Source of the DNA: Vanilla planifolia
Lineage: Eukaryota; Streptophyta; Magnoliopsida; Asparagales; Orchidaceae
Length of the DNA stretch: 64,000 bases
NCBI GenBank assembly: GCA_023846275.1
Contig: CM043874.1
Location: 21,757,130 to 21,821,129, forward strand
Reading direction: 5' to 3'
A program made the position numbers and the translations under genes. Positions within the stretch are counted from its first letter, which is position 1. Each line of letters opens with the position of its first letter. Below are positions 10,630 to 23,500 of the stretch, piece after piece. A model generated the notes under the pieces. It was not told the origin of the DNA. It searched no databases and saw nothing but the letters and a program-made list of their open reading frames with translations.

Positions 10630-13600
10630 ATGGAGACCTACCTGAACCAGAATTTCAGCGGTGTTCTTTCGAAGAACTCGTCGGAGGAGGCGCTGCAGAG
10701 GTGGAGGAATCTCTGCGGCGTGGTCAAGAACCCTAAGCGTCGGTTTCGATTTACCGCTAATCTTTCCAAGAGATGGGAGGCCGCGGCTATGAAGCGCTCC
10801 AATCAGGTCCTTTTTTTTTAATTATCTTCATCGGCCAAAATGTTTGGAATTTACTTCCATCTTTTTCTGCTCTATTCTAGGCTGCCTGAAGCCGTTCTAA
10901 CTTGAATTTTTGATGTCTTATCACCATCTAGTTTTATAAATCGACGACGATTGCAAATTTCTGGATCAGATTTTTCTTCCGGGAACTACTGCTTTGTTTT
11001 TCTGTGTTAGAAGTCTAGAATGTTAATTTTTGTTGTTATAGCTTTTGTTTTATCGGGTAAATTAACTATTGAGTAAATCCTCCTTGAATATAGAAGAGTG
11101 GCATAGGGATGCCAACTATAGAACTGATTAGCTACCTTGAACAAACGGTTTCATTTCAATACAGGAGTAAAAAATCCATTAAAATGAGCGTCATAAACAA
11201 GGCGCTACTGGACCTTGGAAAGCCTGTGTGGCTCCGTAGCAAAATGGGTAAAATAGGTGACATGTGAAATGTGACAATTGAATTTTAGTTCTTATCTTTT
11301 AGCTTATCGATTTGGTTTGATCCAAAAAGTTTTTTGTACTGCAAATACTTGAATAGCAAGGACGAAGAAACTATATTAACCCAGACTTTTATTTTGTCTT
11401 GAACACCTTGAATGTGTGTCTTATCTTTTTTTGCTTCAGAATTTGTTGGTTTTCAGCTATTGAGAAGTATGTACATTTTAAATGCCAGTTTTTTCTTTAA
11501 GATATTGGTATAATTTGCCTATTTTATTATTACACAATTTTTTTTAACTGATCATTGAGGACATTTACCATATTCTTCATTTCGTGATTAAAGGTTCAAC
11601 ATGTATGATGAGCACACAGAAGCTGAGGGATGGGATGGCTTGTGGTGCAATTGGGGGTAGCTACAAGGAGCAGCAAAAAATTATGGACATAATTAGAAAA
11701 ATAGTAAGAAAGATACCACATATTTCACATGTAGCTACTGAGAACAAAGTAGGATGTTGGTCTCAAAGTGAGTGTGTAGTGCAAATGCTGTGCGAGGTGA
11801 AGTTGGTGGATAGGTGTAGTAACACAATTAGGCTTGTCGTAGCAAAGCAAGTGAGCCAATAGCTTGATATTAGCGATGCAGTTGGTATGGTGAATGTAGC
11901 CAGTTGGCCAAAAGCTTAATTCAAGTCAAGAAAGCTCTAAATGGGTCAACTTCAATGCAAACTCTATAAATTGTGGGTCTAGCCTTTGTTGTAGTAAGTT
12001 GTTTCATTATGGTGGAGTTTTTAATGCAAATGATCAGTTGGTATCAGGTGAAGGGCATGGATTTGGAAAAGAGGAACGTTGTACAACAAAAAACCTTAAA
12101 ATGTGGGTCTAGTCTTTGTTGTAATAAGTTGTTTCATCATGGTGGAGTTTACAATGCAAATGATCAGTTGGTATCAGTGAAGGGCATAGATCTGGAAAAG
12201 AGGCAAGTTGTACAACAAGAAACCTATGGTGGTTAACTTAGCATAGACTTGCTTCCAAACATATGATAGTGTGCCTTGAGCCTGAGTTTGTAGAGCTTCA
12301 TGATGTGGCAACAGAGCAGGAGGCATGCTTGAGACAATGTGTAACGCGAGGGAGCAGGAATGTTGTTGATCCACATACAGAGCATAGGAAAAAAAGAGGC
12401 ACTTGTGCAGCAATTCGTGATGTGAGGGAGTGCAGATGCTGTTGATTTATATTATGGGGTGACATGATTGTGGTGTGAGATGGAGTTTGGTATCGGGTGG
12501 GAACAATGGCCTGTTGACTAGTCTGACTGCAATGGCAATGGGTTCTATCATAACCCCGGCACAGAGGTTCTCTAGTAGTTGAGTTTTGAGAGTAACTTGT
12601 TTAAATGTTGAATGTTTGAGTGATAATTAGATGCTAGAATTTTAGAACTTGAATATTGTTTGGTGAAACATTATTCAAAGACCCCAGTGAATCAAATTAA
12701 TGACTAATATTTCTATATAACATTGCTGAGCAGATGTTGATGATCCAAGATAAATTTGGTTTTCTTTGTTATTGTTAAACTTCAATTGCAAGTTATTTTT
12801 GAACTAGTTTTCTTGGAATTTTTATGACCTCGAAAGTACGTGTTATGATTTATGAATGTTAAATTATTGGAGTTGAGACAGATATTGTTGTCTGTTTGCA
12901 GGAGAAACTTCGGGTGGCTGTTTTGGTTTCAAAAGCTGCACTTCAGTTCATTCATGGTATACTTGCATCTTTCAATGATTTTGTTTAACTTGCTGTTATT
13001 TTCACTGAATCCTTAATCAGCATTAGTTTTTTTTCGATCATACCCAGGTATTGCTGTCAAAAGTGAATATACTGTACCAGAAGAAGTCAAGGCAGCAGGA
13101 TTTGAGATTTGTGCTGATGAGTTGGGATCCATAGTTGAAGGACATGACATCAAGAAGCTGAAAGTACATGAAGGGGTGGATGGTATTGCAAAAAAACTAT
13201 CAACATCAATAACTAATGGTCTAATGACAAATGAGGAAAGTTTGAATAGAAGGCAAGAGATCTATGGAATAAATAAGTTTACTGAAAGTGTTGTTAGGAG
13301 TTTCTGGATATTTGTATGGGAAGCTCTGCAAGACATGACCCTTATAATACTTGGTGCTTGTGCCTTTATATCCTTGATTGTTGGTATTCTTACAGAAGGA
13401 TGGCCAAAAGGTGCTCATGATGGTCTTGGAATTGTTGCAAGCATATTGTTAGTTGTTTTTGTTACTGCAACTAGTGATTACAGACAGTCTTTACAATTCA
13501 AGGACTTGGATAAGGAAAAAAAGAAAATATCTATCCAAGTAACAAGAAATGGGTTCAGACAGAAAATATCAATCTACGACCTTCTTCCAGGTGATATAGT

Positions 13601-16600
13601 GCATCTGGCGATTGGAGATCAAGTTCCTGCAGATGGACTGTTCCTGTCCGGGTTTTCCTTATTGATTGATGAATCAAGTTTGACAGGGGAGAGCGAACCC
13701 ATTGCAGTTAATGCAGAAAATCCTTTTCTGTTATCTGGAACTAAGGTTCAGGATGGTTCATGCAAAATGTTGGTGACTACTGTTGGCATGAGAACTCAAT
13801 GGGGTAAGCTGATGGCAACACTTAGTGAAGGGGGGGATGATGAGACCCCTTTACAGGTTAAGCTAAATGGAGTTGCCACTATCATTGGAAAAATTGGTTT
13901 GTTCTTTGCAGTTGTCACTTTTGCAGTGCTTGCAGAATCTCTTGTCAGGCATAAGGTATTAGAAGGGACACTATTGAGCTGGAAAGGAGATGATGCTTTG
14001 GAGTTGTTGGAGTATTTTGCTATTGCAGTTACTATTGTTGTGGTTGCAGTTCCTGAAGGATTGCCTCTAGCTGTGACTTTGAGCCTTGCCTTTGCTATGA
14101 AGAAAATGATGAACGACAAAGCATTGGTCCGTCATCTTGCAGCCTGCGAAACAATGGGTTCGGTAACAACTATTTGCAGTGACAAGACGGGAACTTTGAC
14201 AACAAACCACATGACAGTTGTGAAAGCTTGCATCTGTGGAAATATCATGGAATTATCCAACCAAGGGGATGCTTCAAACATGTGCTGCAAAGTTCCAGAA
14301 CCTGTGGTTAAAATCCTTTTAGAATCAATATTCAATAACACTGGAGGAGAAGTTGTGATAAACGAGGATGGGAAGACTGAAATTTTAGGAACACCAACTG
14401 AGGCGGCAATATTGGAATTTGGGTTGTCTCTAGGTGGAAAATATAAGGAAAAGCAGCAAGAGGTTGAACTTGTTAAAGTTGAACCCTTCAATTCGGCAAA
14501 AAAGAGAATGGCAGTGGTATTACAGCTTCCTGAGGGAGGTTATCGTGCCCACTGTAAAGGTGCATCTGAAATACTTCTTGCTTCTTGTAGCAAAGTTTTA
14601 GATAGTACTGGGAAGGCTGTTCCCATTGATGAGGAAACAACCAAGCATCTGAATGATACAATTGAAACTTTTGCGAAAGAAGCCCTCCGCACACTTTGCC
14701 TGGCATATATGGACATTGATGTGGGTTTCTCAGCCACACAAACAATTCCTTCAGATGGTTATACCTGTATTGGTATTGTGGGTATCAAGGATCCTGTTCG
14801 ACCAGGGGTTAAAGAATCTGTAGCAGTTTGCAGGTCTGCTGGCATTACAGTGAGAATGGTTACCGGGGATAACATTAATACAGCAAGGGCCATTGCTCGA
14901 GAATGTGGTATTCTTTCTGATGATGGCATAGCTATTGAAGGACCGGTGTTTAGGGAAAAAAGTCTTGAAGAAATGATGGACTTGATTCCAAAGATACAGG
15001 TCCAATTTGTTATGTTTAATATTAAGCTGTCATATGTCTTATTTGCTAATGGTCGTAACTGAGACGGTTTCTTTCAATTCAATAGGTTATGGCAAGATCC
15101 TCACCATTGGATAAGCATACACTTGTGAAACATCTGCGCACTATGTTCAATGAAGTAGTTGCCGTGACTGGTGATGGTACAAATGATGCTCCAGCACTTC
15201 ACGAGGCAGATATTGGGCTTGCTATGGGAATTGCTGGAACCGAGGTTTTTCACCCCCTATTTTTAGATCTTTTTTTTATTATTGTAATTACTTTTAATTG
15301 CTTCTGTTCTTCTGTTTACCAGAATTTCTTTAAAAAATGAATATTAATGCTTGATTTATACTCCTGAATACTGTTAGTGATATGTGTATCTACAGATGAT
15401 TTACTTGCCTACTGTTATTAAATTAAAAAAGGAACGGAGTATGTTAATTACTAGGTGATTGTGGTCTTGTCCATGGCATATATTACATTCTTCTGTTCGT
15501 ACCATTAATTAATTTTCAAGTTTCCTTGGTTTACTTGGCTTTCCCAAACTCGTAACAAGTGGTTATAGGATTTTAGCAATTATGGATGACTAGTTCTTGG
15601 GATCAGGTTGTATACAAGAGGAGATAAAAAATGCCTAAATTGATTGATATTATGATTTGATGTCACATGACTGCTTTGCCATTTACAGAGAGCTATGAAT
15701 GAATGAATCTCAAAATATTTACTTTGTTTGGATTTGGAACAACTTATTGTTGATGGAGAATGCCATCCATCTTAATATATAGAGTTCTTGAACAAATTTC
15801 TTCTTGCAAAAAATCTTGCTGAGAAAATGGGTTTCTTCGCAGCAATATCGCATCAAGAAACTCCAAATTGATAGTGTTAACGGAGTTTAATTGTCAGAAA
15901 ATCTTTACATAGTCTAATAAACTAACTCAAAATCTTTCATTCATATCAACATCCTCATACTATTATCAACTCAACTTTTTTTTATCTAATTTGTTAAATT
16001 TGCATGATAAAAACATCAGTAAGGTGGACAAAAAGGTAAATAAATTGGACAACTATGTTATCATGTTGATGTTTAGTGAAATTTTTGGGTTAATTACTTG
16101 GATTGTGTAGCAGGTTCTTATTTTTAACTAGAAGTCAGGCACACTTGATATTTTTATTAATAGTTTCCAACTACTTTGTAGTCTTATTTTTGCAGCCTTT
16201 AGAAATAAAGAACTTTTAACTGATTGGTAAATCATCATATGTGGGAACAACATAAGAATCTGTTTATGGCTCTTTGCAGGTAGCTAAGGAGAGTGCTGAC
16301 GTCATAATTCTTGATGATAATTTTTCCACAATTGTGACTGTGGGTAAATGGGGCCGTTCTGTCTACATAAACATTCAAAAGTTTGTACAGTTTCAGCTGA
16401 CTGTTAATGTGGTCGCTTTAGTTGTTAACTTCTCATCGGCTTGCTTTTCTGGTAAGCGAAGTCATTATTTTTTCTAATCTGATTTTCTCCTGCTTCGACT
16501 ATCTTTCTTATGATCCTTTTGATTAAATATTATTTCAGGTGAAGCTCCACTTACTGCTGTACAATTGCTTTGGGTTAACATGATTATGGATACATTGGGA

Positions 16601-18996
16601 GCATTAGCACTTGCTACTGAACCGCCTAATGACGAATTGATGAAAAGAGCACCTGTTGGGAGAAAAGGGAACTTTATTAGTAATGTAATGTGGAGAAATA
16701 TTATAGGACAGGCCATCTATCAGTTTGTGGTGATCTGGTATCTTCAAACATCAGGAAAGTGGCTTTTTGGGCTTGAAGAAGGCTCTAGTTCTGAACTCAC
16801 CTTAAATACACTTATCTTCAACACGTTTGTGTTCTCCCAGGTAATTTATTCTGATGCGCCTTTCCTGTTTTTTTTTTTTTTTCTTTGAATGTATAATCCT
16901 TTTTTGGAGTACTCAACTGGCAATTCTTTAAGTTATTGCTACTTGATTTTCTTGTGGCCTATTTGTTGAAGCTTTTCACAAGTATTCCTTCAATGGACCT
17001 GACGAAGTATATTGGTTTTTAAGATGAGCATTGCAGTTAAAAGTTTTATACTCCATTAGCATGATCAATTAAAGGACTTGTATGCATAGTTCTTGACATT
17101 TTGTGTTTCTTTGTAAAATATGTTGGCTTGTAGGCACAGCCAAGAGATTTGTGGGATGAATTAGGTGTTCAAGTTTTTCCTTGTTTAATTTGAGAATTGC
17201 TAGTTGGAATATATTCAATTTAAAATACGGGGAAGTAACAGTCAAATACTTATACAAGAGACTAAATGGCAATTAGAGGACACCAAAGATTTTAGTAAAT
17301 TTGACCCTAAATTGGCCACCATAATTAGATTTTAATTAATAATTAAAATACTAAAATATAAAACAAATATCACCAATAATTATCATCTAATGAATAGTTT
17401 AAATAATAATGAATTTAAGTGAGACTAAATAAATCATGTATATGTATTTATTAAATAAATGATATAAATTTTTTAAATATTTAAAATTATGAACTTTCTA
17501 AAATTGGTTATAAATAAAGTTGAATGCTTCAGTAGCACGTAGTGATAATAATTTCATTTGGATAATTTGAAATTATCTACTTGAAAATCATTAAGGGCTC
17601 TAGAATTTTAACTTTTTATTCAACTTTACAAATTTGTACAAGTAGAATATACATAAAAATTTATGAAACTTTGTTAATATACATTTGAAAGTTCTAAATT
17701 TTTTGAAAAAATAAAAATATTATTATTAATTAAATTATTATGCAATAACCTAGTGTTATAGAAATAAAACAAATAATTTAATCATCCAAATTGAGAAATA
17801 TGAATGTAAATGAGGTAAAACTTGAACTATACCATACTCATGGGCATTCAAACATTGTCTAAAAGTATTCCGAACAAAATATGGTATTAGATTGTATAGA
17901 TCTAAGCTAGGTTTTAAATATGAATTCTATGTGCAAAGTGGTTTGAGTTTTGATCCAATTAAACTCAAACTTTGAAATTCCCTATAGATGAGGTTTGAAT
18001 CATGGTGCTAATACCATTAATAAGAGTAGCTACTGTATTAGTTGAAATCATCCTTGAAATTGCTTTATAACGTGAATCCCTTACATATTTAGGTCTACTG
18101 TAATTAATCCAAATAATATAAATCTTTTCTCATGACATTTTTGTTTTCTATGAATCATGGTCCATGTCTTTTTATGCTTTTTCAATGTTGAACATCTTGT
18201 GGCTTTTATTGATCTCACTAATTATCATTCACAAATGATGCCTTCAAGCCAACAATCCGTCCAATGTTTCATGTTTTATTTACTTGTAGGCATGGTAACA
18301 TTAGGCAACAATAATGATTGTTTTATTGTTCACTTGGGTAACTAATAATTATTTTTATTAGTTAGCTCAAAATTCGAGAATTTGTTCACAAATTTGATTT
18401 GTTTTTGTCTTAAACGTTTTCTTATTGAAATGAAATAAGTCGATCATGAGCCTAATTCGACTTTAGTCGAATATTAGAAGTTAATCATGAGTCAAGTCTA
18501 AATTGGATCACCTGCACATGATATCGGATTGAAGTGGTGATATTTTTATTCATAAGTTTTAATATGTGAGTAAATTTATGAAAGCATAATTGGATATATT
18601 AGTATATTTAATAAGATTGAATGCATCAAAAAAGCTTGGATTTAATTGTTCTTGTTCAAAGCTGATGTATACCATCGAAATAACATTTAACAAAATACTC
18701 CCAAAGTTATGTTCTGCTCTTGTTTAATACTCCGCTTTCTTCTACAGCTGTTTAACGAGATCAGTTCAAGGGAGATGGAGAGCATCGACGTTTTCAAGGG
18801 TATTCTGAACAACTACGTCTTCATCGGCGTCCTCTCGGCCACCGCCATCTTTCAGTTCATCATCGTTCAATTCCTTGGAGATTTTGCGAACACCACGCCG
18901 CTGACCTTCATGCAGTGGTTGCTCACAGTCCTCGTGGGCTTCCTCAGCATGCCCATAGCTGCTGCTATCAAAATGATTCCCGTGGGGTCGAAGTGA
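10630..18996 (+). CDS. ACA: Autoinhibited calcium-transporting ATPase, P2B (plasma membrane) type
   Basis: Pumps Ca2+ out of the cytosol using ATP and is activated by calmodulin. Exons are 10630-10806, 12902-12956, 13048-14999, 15086-15244, 16280-16451, 16539-16840 and 18748-18996, all with GT-AG junctions and matching phases, giving 1021 residues; Arabidopsis ACA1/ACA2 have about 1015-1020. The N-terminal regulatory region ([19 protein letters not shown], residues 25-43) is the calmodulin-binding autoinhibitory segment. Catalytic motifs are TGES 290-293, PEGLP 413-417 in the M4 ion site, DKTGTLT with phosphorylated Asp456, KGAS 581-584, TGDN 683-686 and TGDGTNDAP from 756. Ten membrane segments are expected from the family. 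The protein ends PVGSK. It most resembles the ACA1/ACA2/ACA7 clade, whose members in Arabidopsis include endoplasmic reticulum and plastid-envelope or plasma membrane forms, so the location is uncertain. An oddity is Gly for the usual Ala just after IVTV in exon 5. Confidence 0.95.
10807..12901 (+). other. Intron 1 of the Ca2+-ATPase gene, with an internal tandem duplication
   Basis: This 2.1-kb intron separates the calmodulin-binding exon from the rest of the gene. The first part is ordinary T-rich intron. From about 11580 to 12560 the composition changes to a less AT-rich, G-rich-strand sequence with several open stretches, which I do not recognise. This part holds a tandem duplication at 11972-12231. 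It is probably an inserted, decayed element. Confidence 0.6.
11972..12231 (+). repeat. Tandem duplication, two units of about 130 bp, inside intron 1
   Basis: The unit beginning TGTGGGTCTAG at 11972 recurs at 12102. The two copies share most bases (for example AATGATCAGTTGGTATCAG in both) and differ by scattered substitutions and small indels. Confidence 0.9.
15245..16279 (+). other. Intron 4 of the Ca2+-ATPase gene
   Basis: About 1.0 kb, AT-rich, with no embedded gene or clear repeat. Donor GTTTTT is weak; acceptor TTTGCAG is good. Confidence 0.7.
16841..18747 (+). other. Intron 6 of the Ca2+-ATPase gene
   Basis: About 1.9 kb. It is plain T-rich intron near the donor, then a strongly AT-rich middle (17280-18660) that looks like decayed intergenic repeat. 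No gene is supported inside it. Confidence 0.65.
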
Positions 18997-19385
18997 GGCC
19001 ATTTTTCGAAAGCAAATCTGGTGAAAGGGAGATCCCGTCGTCTTCCTTCAACACATCTTCTCAAAGGTTTGCTCCATGTTTATTTTGAATGCAGCATGGA
19101 TGTTGTACTTCTGCGCGGCGAAGTACAACTTATCGAGGCGGAAGAACTCAATGGTTAGCTGCAGGATGTAGTAACGGGCACCTGTGAATTAATTGATATT
19201 TGGTGTTTTTTTTTTTTGTTGACGTTGGGTTAATGCCACGCCCATTTATTTTCTAGTTGATTCTGTAACGTGTTCTGCCATGTGGTAGCTTGCTTTAAGT
19301 TCCACAATGACAAATATTTTTTCTGATCCAAACCTTGCTTTAGTGTTGGCTTTTCAAAAATACTTTGTTGGATTAATAAATATTT
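18997..19385 (+). other. 3' untranslated region of the Ca2+-ATPase gene (approximate)
   Basis: GC content stays raised until about 19160 and then falls. An AATAAA lies near 19374, but poly(A) use cannot be shown from sequence alone. Confidence 0.4.
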
Positions 19386-20500
19386 TTATCAATTTAATTG
19401 GATTATTATCTGGTTTGATAAAAAAAAGAGACTGGTAACTGTAAAATCCAATGATTTTACATAAAAATATATATGATTTGTTGAAATGAGTTGAAAACTT
19501 AAATGTGGTATTTAAAGAATATGAGTTCCACTGTACATGCTCAGCCAATTTTTTTTAAATTGTTTTTTTTTTCTATTGTAATGTTAAAATATTGGGCAAA
19601 AGTTAACAAAACAGTTAATATTGTTATCATATCAATTGGAATGAGAGACTTTGATGTGAATTTGTAGGCCTTAAGTTTTCAAAAACATATGTACTTTATA
19701 TATCATATGAAAGTTTTAGTTGCTTCGAGAGGCGAAAATTTATCAAATCAAATTTCAATTGTCAATTCAAAAAGTTGTGATGTGGTAAACATAGGCGAAA
19801 GGCAACAATCTTGAAGCCCCATCTTGAGGTTGTGTGCTCAAGGCTATCCCTTGAGATCTCAACGCTAGAGTTGGATGCTTAAAGCCTTATCAGCTACAGT
19901 CCATACGATAGGAATTGGAATACTTGATTCTCAATTATATAGAGACAACCATTCAATCGCTCTCACTAAGGCTCCCATTTGCTTCACCGAATGCCAATGG
20001 ATCCATATCAAAGTAAGCCTTAGACTTACCTCTAATGACAATAACTCCCACTCAATTGACAACAATTTAAGCAATTAAGCTATGATTAAATGCAATATCT
20101 CTTTGAGAAATTGTAATAACTTCCCCCCACATTAACACGAATGATTTAAGCTATCAACGCAAAAATGTTTCCCATGACTTAAGAAAAGCATTGCTTTATT
20201 AATTAAAATTGTTCAGACTTAGTTCAAGAGGTTAATCACTTGAAAGAAGTGTAATCTTATTTTTCTTTATTTTCATCTTCTGTAACTATCATTAATCTAT
20301 GAGGATCTAGTTCTTTCTAATTTTGTATTATTATAATCTCATTCTTTATATTCTCTAATAAGAGTAAACTTTTTTAATTCCATCTTAATTTTTATCATTT
20401 TTTACATTATCTGTGAAAAATAATAAGAAAGTTGAACAAAGAATCTTAAGAGAAAAAACTTAATTTATGTAGGACAACTTCTCTTCTCTTTTGATTAATA
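19386..20500. other. Gene-free DNA, part resembling a decayed LTR
   Basis: No gene. Bases 19795-20060 are less AT-rich, with sequences (CTTGAGGTTGTGTGCTC, TCCCACTCAATTGACAAC) that look like part of a retroelement LTR. I could not find a partner copy in the window. Confidence 0.3.
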
Positions 20501-20503
20501 AAT

Positions 20504-20575
20504 AATAGAGTTCTTAATATCTTTTTCTCGACCTTCTCAAATAGAGTTCTTAATATCTTTTTCTCGACCTTCTCA
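20504..20575. repeat. Perfect tandem duplication of a 36-bp unit
   Basis: A 36-base unit starting AATAGAGTTCTTAATATC at 20504 is repeated with no visible change from 20540. The identity suggests a recent event. Confidence 0.95.
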
Positions 20576-23500
20576 AACCTGTGAACCTCCATCATTTTAT
20601 AATCCCTTTGTTTATTTGTTTCATTAATAGATGTTGTTTTGTAGAAGCCCTCTCAATTCTTCATTCCTTAATAATGGAGCATTTTAAAGATAAATCAGTT
20701 GCCTTGGCAAATTCCAACAAGACTCCCAACAAGTTATTCCTATTGTACCTTAACCTCTTTCACTTGCCATTCTTTAAAAGCCTACCAAATTAGGAAAGAT
20801 CATATCAAATCAAAACTATTATAATATTAAATACTCATCAACTTTAGATAGAGAAAGGAGATAAGCACCTTTTATCACGGAGTAGGGATTAGGAAATGGC
20901 CAACCCATTTCCCTCCTTTCCATCCTTAAGCTTGGATCTTGCTCTTGATATTGGTTTAGTGAACTTGCAAATCACCCTCAAGCTCAACACGTCACAAATG
21001 AGCAATCCATATCAACATTTTTGGCACATAGACTATTCAGCTTAATGCAACATGGTCTCGAGCATCTAGCTTTAATTGTGGAGTTCCTTCCTCAATTGGT
21101 CTTAAGCATCTAACATATAATAAAATGGAGTTCTATAATAATTTTTAATTATTTGAAAATTTTGATAAATTTTATGAATTTTTAGCTATTTATTTAATTT
21201 CTTTCAAAACAGTCTATGCTCTTAAAACGAGTAAATGCGAGAGATGAGATAAATAAAATGTACAAATTATTTGAAATTCAATGACACCAAATTAGATGAA
21301 ATTATAATTTTCTAAATGATAAAATAGAAGATTGGAGAATTAAAGAAAATATAAAAATTATTAAACATGAAAAATAAATTAAAAAAATTATGAAATTGGA
21401 CAAAACAATTGTGTTTAAAAATATGAGCATAATGAAAATTTCTTGGCAAAAAGAAGATGCCATGGTGATAGAATTAAAAGCTAGAGTAGTTTTAAAGAAA
21501 ATAAAAAAAATAAACATTACAAGTATTTCTAGGCTTAAAAAATTATCAAAAATATTAATTAAATCTAAAAGATGTGAAAATTGACTGATGATAGAAGTTG
21601 TCAAGAAGAATCATGTGGATATGACTAGCAAATTTTTAGACGTCATTTTGAAAAAACGATTTCATAAATTAAATCTTTAATTACATCTTTTATAATTTTA
21701 ATTTAATTTCTTGTTTTCTAAAACTTTCTAACCTCTAAATGAACGAGGGAGGAAAACAACCCATTGGAAAAATCCAAGTGACAAGAATTGTCAAAAGAGA
21801 AAGTGGTGCATTAATTAAGAGAAGAGGAATAGTTGTGAAGTTGAAGGAGTGCATAACTTGTAGATTTGAAGCAAAGAGGATGAGTTGGTCAAGGTTTTAA
21901 AAGGAAAGGAGGTTAGCTATTGTGAGAGTTCCAAGAAATTGTAGATATTCTATAGTGGAGTCAAAGGAAAGAGAGGAATTGAGAGAGAGAGAGAGAGAAG
22001 ACGAGCCATTGCCATTGAGAGAGGAAAACGAATTTTGTGAAATTTACTATAGCAACAATACATAAGAAAAAGTGGAATTATAGAAAAAGGTCTTGAGCTA
22101 GTAGAGAGGCATGCAAATTGAGATTAATCATAAAACGAGGTCACAATAAATTAGAAAACAAGGTAAGCAATCTTTCTATTATATATGCATATAATTGATG
22201 TGAATGTGCTTGAATTTAATAGCCTCTAAAATAAGAATTTAGATTTTCTTATGAAAATTGAAAGATAAATAAGTACATGATGTAAACGATCTTTTTAACA
22301 TATATGCATATATTTGATTTCTTGCTACTTGTTGCATAATGGTCTTATTAGGAATTAGAATTTAATTCATAATTTTTAGGGATGATTATGGTGCTTGCTT
22401 GTATTACTATTTGATATTTATTACTCTATTTCAGCATGTTATTATATTATTAGTTAATTTTCTTAAATTTATTCTATATAAACATGTTATAATATCATGT
22501 TAATGATTAAAAAAATTTAAAAAAAATATTATTAAGAATAAGAATAAGAGTTGGTTGAAAAAAAGATATGTTTTAAATCAATGTTTAAATAGAGGTTGTA
22601 TAAAGTGATGTATACTATTTCGAAATAACATATTTCAAAAGCATGTTTTTGAGTCTTTTCTATATCTTAAGCATCAAAAGATATTGAAACATAAATTTGA
22701 CATTTGACTTTCAGTTATATGCATAAATTAAATGCCTAATCAATATGATTGAATTTTGTCATAGTATAATAGGATTGCAATAGTGAGAAACGTTTTTGAG
22801 CCTGTTGGACCTAAGTGATAATGCAACCTCCATTGTATCATAAGTATAGACATTTGAACCTACAATGGAAATGTGGAATGGACCAAGAACTCAAATAAAC
22901 AACTTAATTTTTAAATTTCTAACATTTTGAAGGGTGTGTTATAAATTCTAAGCATCATTTAGCTATAAATAAGTGTTTAAACAAGGATTAAAAAGTTATT
23001 AGTTCTATTCCAAGTTGAACAAAATAGCAATGCAATTGCAACAAGAATTTAAACAAATTAGGAGGTTGCATGAATTATGACAATAATCCAAGTGCAATTC
23101 ATTTTATGAACGTGGTGCCACTAGCTGCAAATGTTCTTGTTAGCTTATAAAGTCTATAAGGAGCTTCATTGTCAATTTCTATTGTATCTTTTTATTTGTA
23201 TTTTTTAATAATAAACTTGCCCATTTTCAAACAAGTTATTTCATTGTAATTTTCTTTGATTTGATGAGTGAAGGATTGGTTGTGTAGCTCTTTTAAGCTA
23301 GTGATTTAGGACAACTTTCTTCTGATGATCGTGTATGGGATTTTCTAAGTTAATGATATAATGTCTCTCAACCACCCTCTTTGCATAAGATTTGAGGAAA
23401 TCTTAACCTTTATGATTTTAGGGTTTTCACAAGGATTGTATTTCATTTTCATAATTTAATTTATCACATGATTAATAAAAAATAACAAGTCAAACAAGCG

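Noticed and set aside
13796-15005. Several - strand open frames opposite the Ca2+-ATPase
   Set aside because: They are antisense shadows of exon 3, with no independent protein-like features.
15000-15062. Read-through of exon 3 of the Ca2+-ATPase to a stop at 15060-15062
   Set aside because: This is intron 3 read as coding; splicing at 14999/15086 restores the conserved IQVMARSSP sequence.
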